A DNA stretch of 64,000 bases from Cellulomonas flavigena DSM 20109 (GCF_000092865.1 NC_014151.1:620001-684000); one strand, 5' to 3'; counted from the stretch's first letter, positions 24,706-33,961 are shown. Notes: generated by a model not told the origin, from the letters alone. Translations and numbers: made by a program.

Positions 24706-26624
24706 GCTGCCACGAGCCCGCCGGCGCGGGCACCACCACGACCGGCGCCCCCCTCGTCGTGCTCGTCGGGAACCCCAACGTCGGCAAGTCGACGCTGTTC
24801 AACGCGCTGACGGGCGGGCGGCAGCGCGTCGTCAACGCGCCCGGCACCACGGTCGAGCTCCAGACGGGCACCTGGCGGCTGCGCGACGACGGCACGTCGC
24901 ACGTGCGCCTCGTCGACCTGCCCGGCACCTACAGCCTGCTCGCCCGCAGCCCCGACGAGCAGGTCACCGCCGACGCCGTCGCCGGGCGCACCCACGCCGG
25001 GGCCGCCGACCTCGCGGTCGTGCTGGTCGAGGCCGGCGCGTTGCCGCGCTCGCTGTACCTGCTGGCGCAGGTGGCGCGGGCAGGGTTGCCCGTGGTCGTC
25101 GCGCTGACGATGACGGACGTGGCACGGGCGCGCGGCGTCCACGTCGACGCGGCCGCGCTCGCGGACAGGCTCGGCGTGCCCGTGGTGCCCCTGCACCCGC
25201 GTGACGGCCGCGGCGCGGGCGACCTCGCGCAGGCCGTCGTGACGACCCTGCGCGGCGGCCGGGCCGAACCGACCGTGCCGCCCGCGGCCGACGACGCCGT
25301 GGACGACGCCGACGTGCTGTTCGCGTGGGTCGACGCGACCGTGCGTGCGGTCGGCGGGGTCGCGCCGGCGGGTGTCCGGACGTGGTCGGACCGCGCCGAC
25401 CGGCTGCTGCTGCACCCCGTGCTGGGTGTACCCGTGCTGCTCCTGGTCACGTGGTTGCTGTTCCAGCTCGCGACCGCCGCGGCCGCGCCGCTCATGGAGG
25501 CCGTCGACGGGTTCGTCACCGGCACGCTCGCCGACGCGCTGGCCGCAGCCCTCGCCGGCCTGCACGCACCCGCGTGGCTGCACGGTCTGCTCGTGGACGG
25601 CGTCCTCGCGGGCGTCGGCACGGTCGCGACGTTCGCGCCGCTCATGGCGCTGATGTTCGTCGCCGTCGCCCTCCTCGAGGACTGCGGGTACCTGGCGCGA
25701 GCGGCGTTCGTGGCCGACCGGGCGATGCGCGCCCTCGGGCTCGACGGGCGTGCGCTGCTGCCGTTCGTCGTCGGCTTCGGCTGCAACGTGCCCGCGCTGG
25801 CCGCGGCGCGCACGCTCCCGCACGCCCGGCAGCGGCTGCTCGTCGGGCTGCTCGTGCCGTGGACGTCGTGCCCCGCGCGGCTCACCGTGTACGTCCTGCT
25901 GGCCTCCGTGTTCTTCCCCGCCCACGCGGGCACGGCGATCTTCCTCATGTACGTCGCGAGCGTCGGGCTCGTCGTGGGGGGCGGGTTGCTGCTGCGCGCG
26001 ACGCTGTTCCGTGACCTGCGCCGCGAGCCCCTCGTGCTGGCGCTGCCCGCCTACCAGCGGCCACGGCTGCGGGCCCTCGCGGTGGCGACGTGGGTGCGGG
26101 TGCGCTCGTTCCTCACCAAGGCGGGACAGGTGATCGTGGTGACGCTCACCGTGGTGTGGGTCGCGCTGGCCGTGCCGGTGACCGGTGGGCACGCGGTCGG
26201 CGACGTGCCGGTCGAGGACTCGCTGTACGGACGTGCGGCGCAGGCCGTCGCGCCCGTCCTCGCACCCGCCGGGTTCGGGGACTGGCACGCGTCGGCCGCG
26301 CTCGTCACCGGGTTCGTCGCCAAGGAGGTCGTCGTGGGCGCCCTCGCGCAGGTGTACGCGGTCGACGAGCCCGACGACCCCGCGGCGGCGGGCGACCTGG
26401 GGGAGCGGCTGCGGGCGACGTTCACGCGGTCGTCGGGCGGGCACCCGCAGGCCGCCGCGGCCGCGTTCATGGTGTTCGTGCTCGCCTACACGCCGTGCCT
26501 CGCGACCGTCGCGGAGCAGCGGCGGCTGCTCGGGGCGCGGTGGACGGTGGGGTGCGTCGGCGGGCAGCTCGTGGTCGCGTGGCTGCTGGCGGTGCTGGTG
26601 TTCCGCGTGGGGGTGTGGCTGTGA
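24702..26624 (+). CDS. feoB: ferrous iron transporter FeoB
   Basis: A 640-residue Fe(II) transporter. The N-terminal G domain has G1 GNPNVGKST (about 23-31), a G2 Thr in APGTTVE and G3 DLPGTY. The G4 motif normally reads NxxD but here is TMTD (LTMTDVARARG), which would alter guanine recognition. The membrane part has the two Gate-type repeats with the conserved Cys-containing VGFGCNVPALAAARTL and a second gate (FVAKEVVVGALAQVY), plus YTPCLATVA near the C-terminus. The start is the GTG overlapping the feoA stop. Iron control through the box upstream of feoA. Confidence 0.93.
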   Translation: MSCHEPAGAGTTTTGAPLVVLVGNPNVGKSTLFNALTGGRQRVVNAPGTTVELQTGTWRLRDDGTSHVRLVDLPGTYSLLARSPDEQVTADAVAGRTHAGAADLAVVLVEAGALPRSLYLLAQVARAGLPVVVALTMTDVARARGVHVDAAALADRLGVPVVPLHPRDGRGAGDLAQAVVTTLRGGRAEPTVPPAADDAVDDADVLFAWVDATVRAVGGVAPAGVRTWSDRADRLLLHPVLGVPVLLLVTWLLFQLATAAAAPLMEAVDGFVTGTLADALAAALAGLHAPAWLHGLLVDGVLAGVGTVATFAPLMALMFVAVALLEDCGYLARAAFVADRAMRALGLDGRALLPFVVGFGCNVPALAAARTLPHARQRLLVGLLVPWTSCPARLTVYVLLASVFFPAHAGTAIFLMYVASVGLVVGGGLLLRATLFRDLRREPLVLALPAYQRPRLRALAVATWVRVRSFLTKAGQVIVVTLTVVWVALAVPVTGGHAVGDVPVEDSLYGRAAQAVAPVLAPAGFGDWHASAALVTGFVAKEVVVGALAQVYAVDEPDDPAAAGDLGERLRATFTRSSGGHPQAAAAAFMVFVLAYTPCLATVAEQRRLLGARWTVGCVGGQLVVAWLLAVLVFRVGVWL

Positions 26625-26664
26625 GCGCCGGTGCGGACGTGCCGCCGCGACCGGAGGTGGGGCC

Positions 26665-26895
26665 GTGAGCCTCCTCGCGGACGTCGTCGCGGCGACGGGG
26701 CGCGGTGCCGGGCCGGCGACGGTCGCGCGCGAGCTCGGGGTCGACGTGGGGCTCGTCGAGACCGTGCTCGACCACGCGACGCGCGTCGGGCTGCTGCAGG
26801 CGTCGTCGGCGGCCCTCGGTCGCACCGGCTGCACCCCGTGCCCGCCCCGCGACGCCCGCCCGCCCGCCTGCACCGGCTGCCCCCTCACCCGCTGA
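26665..26895 (+). CDS. FeoC-like winged-helix protein with Cys cluster
   Basis: A 76-residue protein directly behind feoB. The N-terminal part is a small winged helix (LLADVVAATGRGAGPATVARELGVD) and the C-terminal tail holds CTPC and CTGC pairs (GRTGCTPCPP, PACTGCPL), the four-cysteine layout expected of FeoC-type proteins that bind an Fe-S cluster or zinc. GTG 26665 has a GGAGG site (26653-26657). It most likely regulates FeoB stability or activity in response to iron or oxygen. It is followed by a long palindrome. Confidence 0.75.
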   Translation: MSLLADVVAATGRGAGPATVARELGVDVGLVETVLDHATRVGLLQASSAALGRTGCTPCPPRDARPPACTGCPLTR

Positions 26896-26909
26896 CCGAC
26901 GCCTCCCTG

Positions 26910-26992
26910 CCACCGGCCGCCGAACAAGGCCTTCTGCCGGTCATGAGGACCCATGAGCGGCAGAAGGCCTTGTTCGGCGGGCGGACCGGTGG
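26910..26992. repeat. long palindrome after the feo operon
   Basis: A 22-base perfect stem: the left arm 26918-26939 begins CGCCGAACAAGG and ends CCTTCTGCCG, and the right arm 26958-26979 is its complement. The loop holds TCATG and CATGA, which pair further. CCACCGG and CCGGTGG (26910-26916, 26986-26992) extend it outward. It shares the CCTTCTG...TCATGA core with the palindromes upstream of feoA. It may act as the feo terminator. Confidence 0.85.
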
Positions 26993-27087
26993 CTGAGGGG
27001 TGGCGTCGCCAGGGGCGTGAGCCGCGTGGGAGAGGTGGGCGTGGACCCGGTGCGCAGGTCCTAGGGGCGGGGTGGGAGACTTCCGCC

Positions 27088-30081
27088 GTGGCTGTGACGA
27101 CCGATGCGACCGCTGTCCGGGACGTCGTGCACGCGCTGCGTGGCGTGGTGCGCGGGAGCGTCGACGACTCCTCCCGCCGTCGCGCCGAGTACTCCACGGA
27201 CGCGTCGAACTACCGCGTCGTCCCGCAGGTGGTCGTGTTCCCGCGGGACACCGACGACGTGCTGGCCGCGCTGGCCGTCGCGCGCGAGACCGGGACGCCG
27301 CTGACGTCGCGCGGCGGTGGCACGTCGGTCGCGGGCAACGCGGTCGGCACCGGGATCGTCCTCGACTTCTCGCGCCACGTGAACCGCGTGCTGGAGCTCG
27401 ACCCCGAGGCCCGGACGGCCCGCATCGAGCCGGGCGTGATCATGGCCCACCTGCAGAAGCAGGCAGCGCCGCACGGCCTGCGGTTCGGCCCCGACCCGTC
27501 GACGCAGGCGCGCGCGACCCTCGGCGGCATGATCGGCAACAACGCGTGCGGGCCGCGGGCCGTGGCGTTCGGCCGGACGGCGGACAACGTCGTCGACCTC
27601 GACGTCGTCGACGGCACGGGCCGGCGGTTCACCGCGCGCGCGGGCGCGGGCGCGCTCGACGTCGTCCCCGGCCTCGACGCCCTGGTGAAGGCGCACCTCG
27701 ACGTCGTCCGCACCGAGCTCGGCCGGTTCCGCCGGCAGGTGTCGGGGTACTCGCTGGAGCACCTGACGCCCGAGAACGGCACCGACCTGGCGAAGATGCT
27801 GGTGGGCACCGAGGGCACGCTCGTGACGATCCTCGGCGCGACGGTGAACCTCGTGCCCGTGCCGTCGGCGCCCGTGCTCGTCGTGCTCGGCTACCCCGAC
27901 ATGCCCGCGGCCGCCGACGCGGTTCCCGCACTGCTCGCGCACCGGCCCCTGGCGATCGAGGGCATGGACTCGCGGCTCGTCGACGTCGTGCGGCGCGTCA
28001 AGGGTGCGGCGGCCGTTCCGGACCTGCCGCCGGGCGCCGGCTGGCTCATGTGCGAGGTCGGCGGGGAGACGCTCGACGAGGCGATGGCCACGGCCCGCGC
28101 GCTCGCGGCCGACGCCGCCACCGACGCCGTCGGCGTCTTCCCGCCCGGGCCCGAGGCTGCGGCGATGTGGCGCATCCGCGAGGACGGCGCCGGCCTCGGT
28201 GGGCGCACGCCGTCCGGTGAGCAGGCGTGGCCCGGGTTCGAGGACTCCGCCGTCCCGCCGGAGCGGCTCGGCGGCTACCTGCGCGAGCTCGAGGCGCTCA
28301 TGGCCGAGCACCGCGTCGACGGTCTGGCGTACGGGCACTTCGGCGACGGCTGCCTGCACCTGCGCCTCGACGTGCCGATGCAGCGCTCGGGCGACCCGCT
28401 GCGCGCGTTCATGACGGACGCCGCGCACCTCGTCGCCAAGCACGGCGGCTCGCTGTCCGGCGAGCACGGCGACGGGCGCGCCCGCTCCGAGCTGCTGCCC
28501 GTCATGTACTCGCCGCGGGCCATCGAGCTGTTCGGGGCCGTCAAGGACCTGTTCGACCCGCAGGACCTGCTCAACCCCGGGGTCCTGGTGCGCCCGCGCC
28601 CGCTCGACGCGGACCTGCGCCGCCCCGCCGCGCGGTCCCTGCTCGCGGGCACCGGCTTCTCGTTCGCGCACGACGGCGGCGACATGACGACGGCCGTGCA
28701 CCGCTGCGTCGGCGTCGGCAAGTGCCGCGCCGACAACCACGCCGCCGGCGGGTTCATGTGCCCGTCGTACCTCGCGACGAAGGACGAGAAGGACTCGACG
28801 CGTGGGCGGGCGCGCGTGCTGCAGGAGATGGCCAACGGGTCGCTCGTGTCGCGCGGGTGGTCCTCGCGCGAGGTGCACGAGTCGCTCGACCTGTGCCTGA
28901 GCTGCAAGGCGTGCTCGTCGGACTGCCCCGCGGGCGTCGACATGGCGCAGTACAAGTCCGAGGTGCTGCACCGGACGTACGCGGGCAGGCTGCGGCCGGT
29001 CAACCACTACGCGCTGGGCTGGCTGCCGCGGTGGGCGCGGCTGGTCACCGGGGTGCCGGGGCTCGCGGCGCTCGCGAACGCGGTGCTGGGTGTGCGGCCG
29101 ATCGCGAAGCTCGTGCTGAGGCTGGGCGGTATGGACACGCGCCGCGAGATGGTCTCGTTCGCGCCCGTCCCGTTCCGCGCCTGGGCGCGGAACACCGGCA
29201 GGCGGTCGGGCGACGTGCGTGTCGTGGGACGCGGCGACGCGGACGCCGTCGCGCTGCCGGCGGCCGTGGTCGACGGCGACGGCGGACCGGGCTCGCTGAC
29301 CGACGGGGTCGCGACGCCGGACGTCCCCGACGCCCCCCGCCCGCCCGTGCTGCTGTGGACCGACTCCTTCAGCGACACCCTCGCCCCCTCGGTCGCGCAC
29401 GCGGCCGTCGCGGTGCTGCGCGACGCGGGCTACGACGTCCTCGTCCCCGACCACGACGCGTGCTGCGGCCTGACGTGGATCAGCACGGGCCAGCTCGACG
29501 GCGCCAGGCACCAGCTCCAGCACCTGCTCGAGGCGCTCGGGCCGTTCGCCGTCAACGGCATCCCGATCGTCGGGCTCGAGCCGTCCTGCACCGCCGTGCT
29601 GCGCAGCGACCTCGTCGACCTGCTGCCCGACGACCCGCGCGCGGTCGCCGTGTCGCGGGCGACCCGCACGCTCGCCGAGCTGCTCACCGCGCCCGCCCCC
29701 GTCGGCCCCGGCGACCGCTGGCAGGTGCCGGACCTGTCCGACGTCACCGCCGTCGTCCAGCCGCACTGCCACCACTACTCGGTCATGACGTGGACGGCCG
29801 ACCGCCGCCTGCTCACCGAGGCCGGCGCGACGTTCTCCGCGCTCGCGGGCTGCTGCGGGCTGGCGGGCAACTTCGGCATGGAGAAGGGCCACTACGACGT
29901 GTCCGTCGCGGTCGCCGAGAACGCGCTGCTCCCCGCGCTGCGCGCTGCCGCCCCCGGTGACGTCTACCTGGCCGACGGCTACTCGTGCCGCACCCAGGCG
30001 GACCAGCTCGCGGGCGTCCAAGGCGTCCACCTGGCCGAGCTGCTGGCCTCCCGGCTGCCGGGCCGCTCCGCGGAGAGCTGA
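27088..30081 (+). CDS. fused FAD-linked oxidase / Fe-S (GlcD-GlcF/YdiJ-like) dehydrogenase
   Basis: A 997-residue membrane-associated or cytosolic D-2-hydroxyacid dehydrogenase of the YdiJ type. Order: FAD-binding PCMH domain (VFPRDTDDVLAAL, SRGGGTSVAGNAVG, GNNACGPRAVAFGRT), an FAD-linked oxidase C-terminal domain (GHFGDGCLHLRLDVP, GEHGDGRARSELL), a ferredoxin-like segment with CVGVGKC and CLSCKACSSDCPAGVD, and a C-terminal pair of CCG domains (CCGLTW, CCGLAGNFGMEKGHYD). E. coli YdiJ relatives oxidise D-2-hydroxyglutarate; D-lactate is an alternative substrate. GTG 27088 has a GGGAG site about ten bases upstream; GTG 27094 is an alternative. Confidence 0.87.
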   Translation: MAVTTDATAVRDVVHALRGVVRGSVDDSSRRRAEYSTDASNYRVVPQVVVFPRDTDDVLAALAVARETGTPLTSRGGGTSVAGNAVGTGIVLDFSRHVNRVLELDPEARTARIEPGVIMAHLQKQAAPHGLRFGPDPSTQARATLGGMIGNNACGPRAVAFGRTADNVVDLDVVDGTGRRFTARAGAGALDVVPGLDALVKAHLDVVRTELGRFRRQVSGYSLEHLTPENGTDLAKMLVGTEGTLVTILGATVNLVPVPSAPVLVVLGYPDMPAAADAVPALLAHRPLAIEGMDSRLVDVVRRVKGAAAVPDLPPGAGWLMCEVGGETLDEAMATARALAADAATDAVGVFPPGPEAAAMWRIREDGAGLGGRTPSGEQAWPGFEDSAVPPERLGGYLRELEALMAEHRVDGLAYGHFGDGCLHLRLDVPMQRSGDPLRAFMTDAAHLVAKHGGSLSGEHGDGRARSELLPVMYSPRAIELFGAVKDLFDPQDLLNPGVLVRPRPLDADLRRPAARSLLAGTGFSFAHDGGDMTTAVHRCVGVGKCRADNHAAGGFMCPSYLATKDEKDSTRGRARVLQEMANGSLVSRGWSSREVHESLDLCLSCKACSSDCPAGVDMAQYKSEVLHRTYAGRLRPVNHYALGWLPRWARLVTGVPGLAALANAVLGVRPIAKLVLRLGGMDTRREMVSFAPVPFRAWARNTGRRSGDVRVVGRGDADAVALPAAVVDGDGGPGSLTDGVATPDVPDAPRPPVLLWTDSFSDTLAPSVAHAAVAVLRDAGYDVLVPDHDACCGLTWISTGQLDGARHQLQHLLEALGPFAVNGIPIVGLEPSCTAVLRSDLVDLLPDDPRAVAVSRATRTLAELLTAPAPVGPGDRWQVPDLSDVTAVVQPHCHHYSVMTWTADRRLLTEAGATFSALAGCCGLAGNFGMEKGHYDVSVAVAENALLPALRAAAPGDVYLADGYSCRTQADQLAGVQGVHLAELLASRLPGRSAES

Positions 30082-30103
30082 GATTCCCGGGGGCCTGGCG
30101 GCG

Positions 30104-30133
30104 ATTACTTCAGAAGTAGTTCTGAAGTAATCT
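30104..30133 (+). promoter_or_regulatory. perfect palindrome covering the toxin-antitoxin promoter
   Basis: ATTACTTCAGAA (30104-30115) and TTCTGAAGTAAT (30120-30131) are perfect 12-base arms around GTAG. A promoter fits inside: -35 TTACTT (30105-30110), a 17-base spacer and -10 TAATCT (30128-30133), ending six bases before the antitoxin ATG. A bound antitoxin dimer would cover both promoter elements. The site is also the most AT-rich stretch nearby. Confidence 0.82.
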
Positions 30134-30139
30134 CGACGC

Positions 30140-30610
30140 ATGCTGCCCGCGCCCGCATCACCCCGCCGCGACCGCGCGCAGAGCGTGCAGTCGTCCGAGC
30201 TCAGCCGGAACCCGTCGCGCGTGTTCGCCGCCGCCGAGCGGAGCCCGGTCGACGTGACGCGCCGCGACGGCGAGGACCTGGTCCTCATGTCGAAGCGCGA
30301 GGCGGACGCACGCGACGCGCTGCTCGGCATCGCCGTAGAGCTCATCGCCGTGGCCACGGACGACCGTGGCACGCTCGCCGAGCGCATGGCGGACCGCTTC
30401 CCGTGGATGCTCGCACTGGGCGCTGCCGACCGCGAGACATGTGCGCGAGAGCTGCTCGACTCTGCCCGGGCCTCGTCCGCGACCAGGCAGCCGCACCTCG
30501 CGGTCGCGACCCTGACAGCGTGGCGCGAGACGGCGAGCGCGCTCGCCGCAGGCCTCGAGGGTGGCATCGTCGACTGGTTCGACGAGCCGACCGCGGTCGG
30601 ACGCCCCTGA
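30140..30610 (+). CDS. Phd/YefM-like antitoxin with C-terminal extension
   Basis: A 156-residue protein. Residues about 14-60 match the Phd/YefM DNA-binding fold: QSVQSSELSRNPSRVFAAAERSPVDVTRRDGEDLVLMSKREAD. The remaining 95 residues are helical and longer than in typical antitoxins, presumably forming the toxin-binding part. The ATG is set by the -10 element six bases upstream. The toxin-like gene starts 12 bases after its stop codon. Autoregulation through the palindrome is inferred from its position and the behaviour of the family. Confidence 0.82.
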   Translation: MLPAPASPRRDRAQSVQSSELSRNPSRVFAAAERSPVDVTRRDGEDLVLMSKREADARDALLGIAVELIAVATDDRGTLAERMADRFPWMLALGAADRETCARELLDSARASSATRQPHLAVATLTAWRETASALAAGLEGGIVDWFDEPTAVGRP

Positions 30611-30622
30611 CCGGCCGGACGG

Positions 30623-30964
30623 GTGGCGAAGAAGTCGCCGGTCAGCCGGCCGACCAAGAAGACCGAGAACGAGATCCTCTTCGCGTCGTCGCAGGCGGCG
30701 AAGGGGTGGCGCGATCTCGTGGCGACGCGACGCAACGCGATGACGGACGCCCGGGACTTCCTCACGAGGACACCGACAGCGGTGACGCCGGCCAACGACC
30801 GGCTGAGAGGTGAGCTGGCCACGGTCAGCTATCACGGCACGACGTACGACCGGTGGCAGCACAAGCCCAGTCTGCGGGACGGCGCGCGTATCTGGTTCTT
30901 CGTCGACGGGCAGACCGTCCTCCTGGAGGACGTCCACACCGCGCACCCGAACGAGACGAAGTAG
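30623..30964 (+). CDS. RelE/ParE-like toxin
   Basis: A 113-residue basic protein with the compact core of RelE-type ribonuclease or cytotoxic repressor toxins: WRDLVATRRNAMTDARDFL, RLRGELATVSYHGTTYDRWQHKP, ARIWFFVDGQTVLLEDVHTAHPNETK. Basic and aromatic residues (R, W, H, K) sit where RelE relatives contact mRNA on the ribosome. The GTG start lies 12 bases after the antitoxin stop. The toxin assignment rests on the family pattern and on pairing with a Phd-like gene. Confidence 0.78.
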   Translation: MAKKSPVSRPTKKTENEILFASSQAAKGWRDLVATRRNAMTDARDFLTRTPTAVTPANDRLRGELATVSYHGTTYDRWQHKPSLRDGARIWFFVDGQTVLLEDVHTAHPNETK

Positions 30965-30977
30965 CCCCGGACTGACG

Positions 30978-31271
30978 TCAGTCGTCGAGGAGGGCCTCCA
31001 CGCGGGCGACCTTGCCGTCGAGCTCACCCGTGTGACCCGGGCGGATGTCGGCCTTGAGCACGAGGGACACGCGGTGGCCGTGCGCGCCGACGGCCTCGGT
31101 CGCGCGGCGCACGACGTCCATGACCTCGTCCCACTCGCCCTCGAGCGTGGTGAACATCGCGTCCGTGCGGTTCGGCAGGCCCGACTCCCGCACGATCCGG
31201 ACGGCGTCGGCGACGGCCGGGGACACGGACTCGCCCGCACCGAGCGGGGCGACGGAGAACGCGACGAGCAT
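30978..31271 (-). CDS. MTH1187/YkoF-family thiamine-binding-like protein
   Basis: A 97-residue cytosolic protein of the MTH1187/YqgV family (formerly DUF77): [32 protein letters not shown], the [17 protein letters not shown] core and [23 protein letters not shown]. Relatives bind thiamine or hydroxymethylpyrimidine as small ferredoxin-like oligomers, though most are uncharacterised. The ATG has a GGTGGG-type site. It converges on the toxin gene, with 13 bases between stops. Confidence 0.85.
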   Translation of the reverse strand: MLVAFSVAPLGAGESVSPAVADAVRIVRESGLPNRTDAMFTTLEGEWDEVMDVVRRATEAVGAHGHRVSLVLKADIRPGHTGELDGKVARVEALLDD

Positions 31272-31527
31272 GCGCCCACCCTGCCGTCGGACCCTGCCGC
31301 GCGTCCACCCGGCCGGGGCGCGGGCGCCGCTCGCTGCCGGTCGCGCGTCCACCTGGCGGAGGATCACCTGAACGGCTGACCAGGACTGTGGTGGGACCCC
31401 CGTCGCCCGTCCGACGGGCTGACTGGGCCGCCCGAGTTGTGGGACAGTGTCCGGGCGACGTCGCACGCCGCGGATCGCGACGTGCCGCGTCCCGACCGCC
31501 CGCTGTGCACGGAAGGCCCGACGCGAC
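31272..31527. other. intergenic region, no gene
   Basis: No coding signal is supported. GGACAGTGTCC near 31442-31452 is a short palindrome and GCCCGT-CCG-ACGGGC near 31406-31420 a small hairpin. Both lie upstream of the RAMA-like gene and could belong to its control region. Confidence 0.4.
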
Positions 31528-32874
31528 ATGCCCATCTTCGAGCTCGACGACGGCCGCCCGCGCCTCGTCCAGCCGATGCAGCCGCTCGCCGGGTCGTTCG
31601 CGCAGGAGGTCACCGCCCTGGTCACCCACCACCTCGCCGCCATCGCCGGGGAGCCGCTGTTCGTCGTGCGGGCGCGGGGCGCGTCCGACCGCGCGGACCT
31701 CCCGGAGCTGCTCGCGCTCGACGCGACCGGGCGGCCCGTCGTCGTCGACGTCGCGCAGGTGCTCGACGACGACGCGATCGTCGCCGCGCTGCGCCACGGC
31801 GGCGCCGCCGCGCGCATGACCACCGCCGACCTCGCCCGCGCCTACCACGCGGACCCCGGCCGGTTCGCGGCCGACTTCGCGGCGTTCCGCGAGCTCGTGC
31901 CGTTCGGTGCGGTGTCGGCCAGCCCGCGCCGCGGCGTGCGGCTGCTGCTCCTGTGCTCCGAGGTCGCCGCCGAGGCCACCGACACCCTGGGGTTCCTGCG
32001 CGGCAGCGAGCACCAGGTCGACGTCCTGCAGGTCGGTGTGGTCCGCGGCGACGAGCGCCGGCTGCTGGAGGTCTCGCCCCTCGCACTGCACGAGGGCTCA
32101 CGCCGCACGGTCGAGCCGACGGCACTGCGGCTCGTGCGCTCGAGCGAGGCCTTCGCCACCGCGATGGCGTACGAGCCGGACCGCGCCCCCGGTCTGCCCG
32201 GCAACCGCAGCCGCTCCCTGCCGACCGGTGAGCTGCGCGCCGTCACGCCACCCGAGCCCACCGAGCCGCCCGCGCCCACGCCCATCGGCCGTCGGGGGAC
32301 GGTCACCGAGCCGACGCCGTTGCCGTTCCGCACCGCCGGGCCCACGGCGCAGCCTCCCGACCAGCCCGTCGACGCCCCGCGACACGGCGGTCCAGGACGC
32401 CCCGACGTCACCGAGTGGCCCCGTGACGCGACCGCACCGCCGACCGCGTCGACGCTCGAGGGCCCGCCCACGCTCACACCCGTCGCCGGTCTGCGCGCAG
32501 CCGTCGTCGACGGCGCCGGGGCCCGCCCGGCCGACGCCGACGCGCCGACCCCGCCGCGTGGTCAGCCCGCCGCCACGACCAGCGACGACGTCCGCCGCCC
32601 GCCACGGCCCGACTGGCCGTTCCCCGAGCTCGCGATGCTCGCCAAGCGTCGCCGGGCCGTCACGACGCTCGTGTGGGTGCGTGAGCGTCGCGGTCAGCGC
32701 TTCGCGGCGCTGCTGCGGTCCGACGGCATGATCGAGCTGCCCGACGGCACCGTCACGCCCGACCCGGACGCGGCCGCTGCCGCACTGTCCGGTGTCGACG
32801 GGGTCGACGGCTGGCGCGCGTTCCGGCTCGGCGACGGCGGCCCGACGCTGCAGGAGGCGACGGGCGCGCTGTGA
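31528..32874 (+). CDS. hypothetical protein with degenerate nuclease-like N-terminus and RAMA-like C-terminus
   Basis: A 448-residue protein in three parts. Residues 1-215 include [32 protein letters not shown], resembling the E...D...xVxVK core of PD-(D/E)xK-like proteins but with the catalytic lysine absent. Residues about 225-365 are a Pro/Thr/Arg-rich linker. Residues about 370-448 ([59 protein letters not shown]) look like a RAMA domain, a module associated with restriction-modification and DNA-related proteins. No methylase lies next to it. The domain calls are from memory of the patterns and are tentative. Confidence 0.62.
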   Translation: MPIFELDDGRPRLVQPMQPLAGSFAQEVTALVTHHLAAIAGEPLFVVRARGASDRADLPELLALDATGRPVVVDVAQVLDDDAIVAALRHGGAAARMTTADLARAYHADPGRFAADFAAFRELVPFGAVSASPRRGVRLLLLCSEVAAEATDTLGFLRGSEHQVDVLQVGVVRGDERRLLEVSPLALHEGSRRTVEPTALRLVRSSEAFATAMAYEPDRAPGLPGNRSRSLPTGELRAVTPPEPTEPPAPTPIGRRGTVTEPTPLPFRTAGPTAQPPDQPVDAPRHGGPGRPDVTEWPRDATAPPTASTLEGPPTLTPVAGLRAAVVDGAGARPADADAPTPPRGQPAATTSDDVRRPPRPDWPFPELAMLAKRRRAVTTLVWVRERRGQRFAALLRSDGMIELPDGTVTPDPDAAAAALSGVDGVDGWRAFRLGDGGPTLQEATGAL

Positions 32875-32896
32875 CGCGCCGCCGTGAGGCCGCCGA

Positions 32897-33958
32897 TCAG
32901 CCCCAGCCGTAGGCGGCGAGCCAGCGCGTCAGCTCGGCGTAGAAGCGCTCGCGCGCGGGCCGTGCGGACAGCGTGAGGTCGTGCATCGCGCCGGCGACGC
33001 GCACGGTCGTGACGACGGGCCCGAGCTGCACCGCGCGCCGGGCGATCGCCTCGGTGTCGAGCACGATGTCGGCCGAGCGCATCTCCTCGCTCCAGCGCGG
33101 GCTGATGAAGGTCTTGTCGGACAGGGCGGCGAGCACCGGCACGTCGATGTCCAGGCCGCGCGCCACCGCGGCGTGGCCCACGAGGACGGCGCTGAGCCAG
33201 CCCGCGCGTACGGGGAACGACGGTGTGGGTCGCCAGCGGGCGTCGACCGTCCAGTCCCCGCCCGTCGCGGCGTCGATGGTGCGCGCGTAGTAACCGGGGT
33301 CGATGTTGGGCAGCGGAGCCTTGGGGCTGAAGCGCGCGAGGCGGCTGACGGCGGGCGCGGACAGGTGCCGCGCGAGCGACGAGCCCTGCAGCTCGAGCCA
33401 CGGCGAGTTCAGGACGAGCCCGCGCACCACCCCCGGGTGCCGCGCGACCCACAGGCTGAGCACGAGCCCGCCCGTGGAGTGGCCCATGAGCATGACGCGT
33501 GCGACCGGCCCGAGCTCGGCGCGGATCACGTCGAGCGCCGCACCGATCTCCTCGTCGTACGTGCGCAGGTCGTCGACGTACCCCGGGGTCTGGTGGTCGT
33601 GCAGCGATCGGCCGTACTTGCGCAGGTCGAGCGCGTAGAACGCGGCACCCTGCGCGTGCCAGAACCGCGCGAGCGGGGTCTGGAAGAAGTAGTCCGACCA
33701 GCCGTGCACGTACAGCACGGCGCGCGCCGGGCGGAGCGTCGGGTCCGGCAGGTGACGCACGAGCGTGGCGGTGACGCGGCCTTCGTCGTCGTCGGCGAGG
33801 TCCAGGCGACGGGCCTGGAATCCGTCGCCGAGCGCGTCCGGCCCCCAGTCCGTGGTGAGCAGCCCGCTGTCCCACGTGTCCGGCGGTGCGGGGTCTGCGG
33901 GTCCGGCGGGCGGCGTCTCCGCGGCCGCGGCACCCGCGTCGTCGCGCTCGTCCGCCAC
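32897..33958 (-). CDS. alpha/beta hydrolase (S33, lysophospholipase-like)
   Basis: A 353-residue cytosolic hydrolase. The fold signature is VLYVHGWSDYFFQTPLARFW, with the nucleophile elbow GHSTGG (about residue 157) and a C-terminal AGAMHDLTLSARPARERF region supplying the likely catalytic histidine. The sequence is closest in style to monoacylglycerol lipase/PldB-like enzymes. The first 35 residues are Ala/Asp-rich and may be disordered. The GTG start lies three bases after the stop of the oxidoreductase gene, so the two form one transcription unit. Confidence 0.85.
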   Translation of the reverse strand: MADERDDAGAAAAETPPAGPADPAPPDTWDSGLLTTDWGPDALGDGFQARRLDLADDDEGRVTATLVRHLPDPTLRPARAVLYVHGWSDYFFQTPLARFWHAQGAAFYALDLRKYGRSLHDHQTPGYVDDLRTYDEEIGAALDVIRAELGPVARVMLMGHSTGGLVLSLWVARHPGVVRGLVLNSPWLELQGSSLARHLSAPAVSRLARFSPKAPLPNIDPGYYARTIDAATGGDWTVDARWRPTPSFPVRAGWLSAVLVGHAAVARGLDIDVPVLAALSDKTFISPRWSEEMRSADIVLDTEAIARRAVQLGPVVTTVRVAGAMHDLTLSARPARERFYAELTRWLAAYGWG

Positions 33959-33961
33959 TGC

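Noticed and set aside
27061..30822. Long open frame antisense to the FAD/Fe-S dehydrogenase
   Set aside because: No domain signal, shadow composition; the sense gene has all expected motifs.
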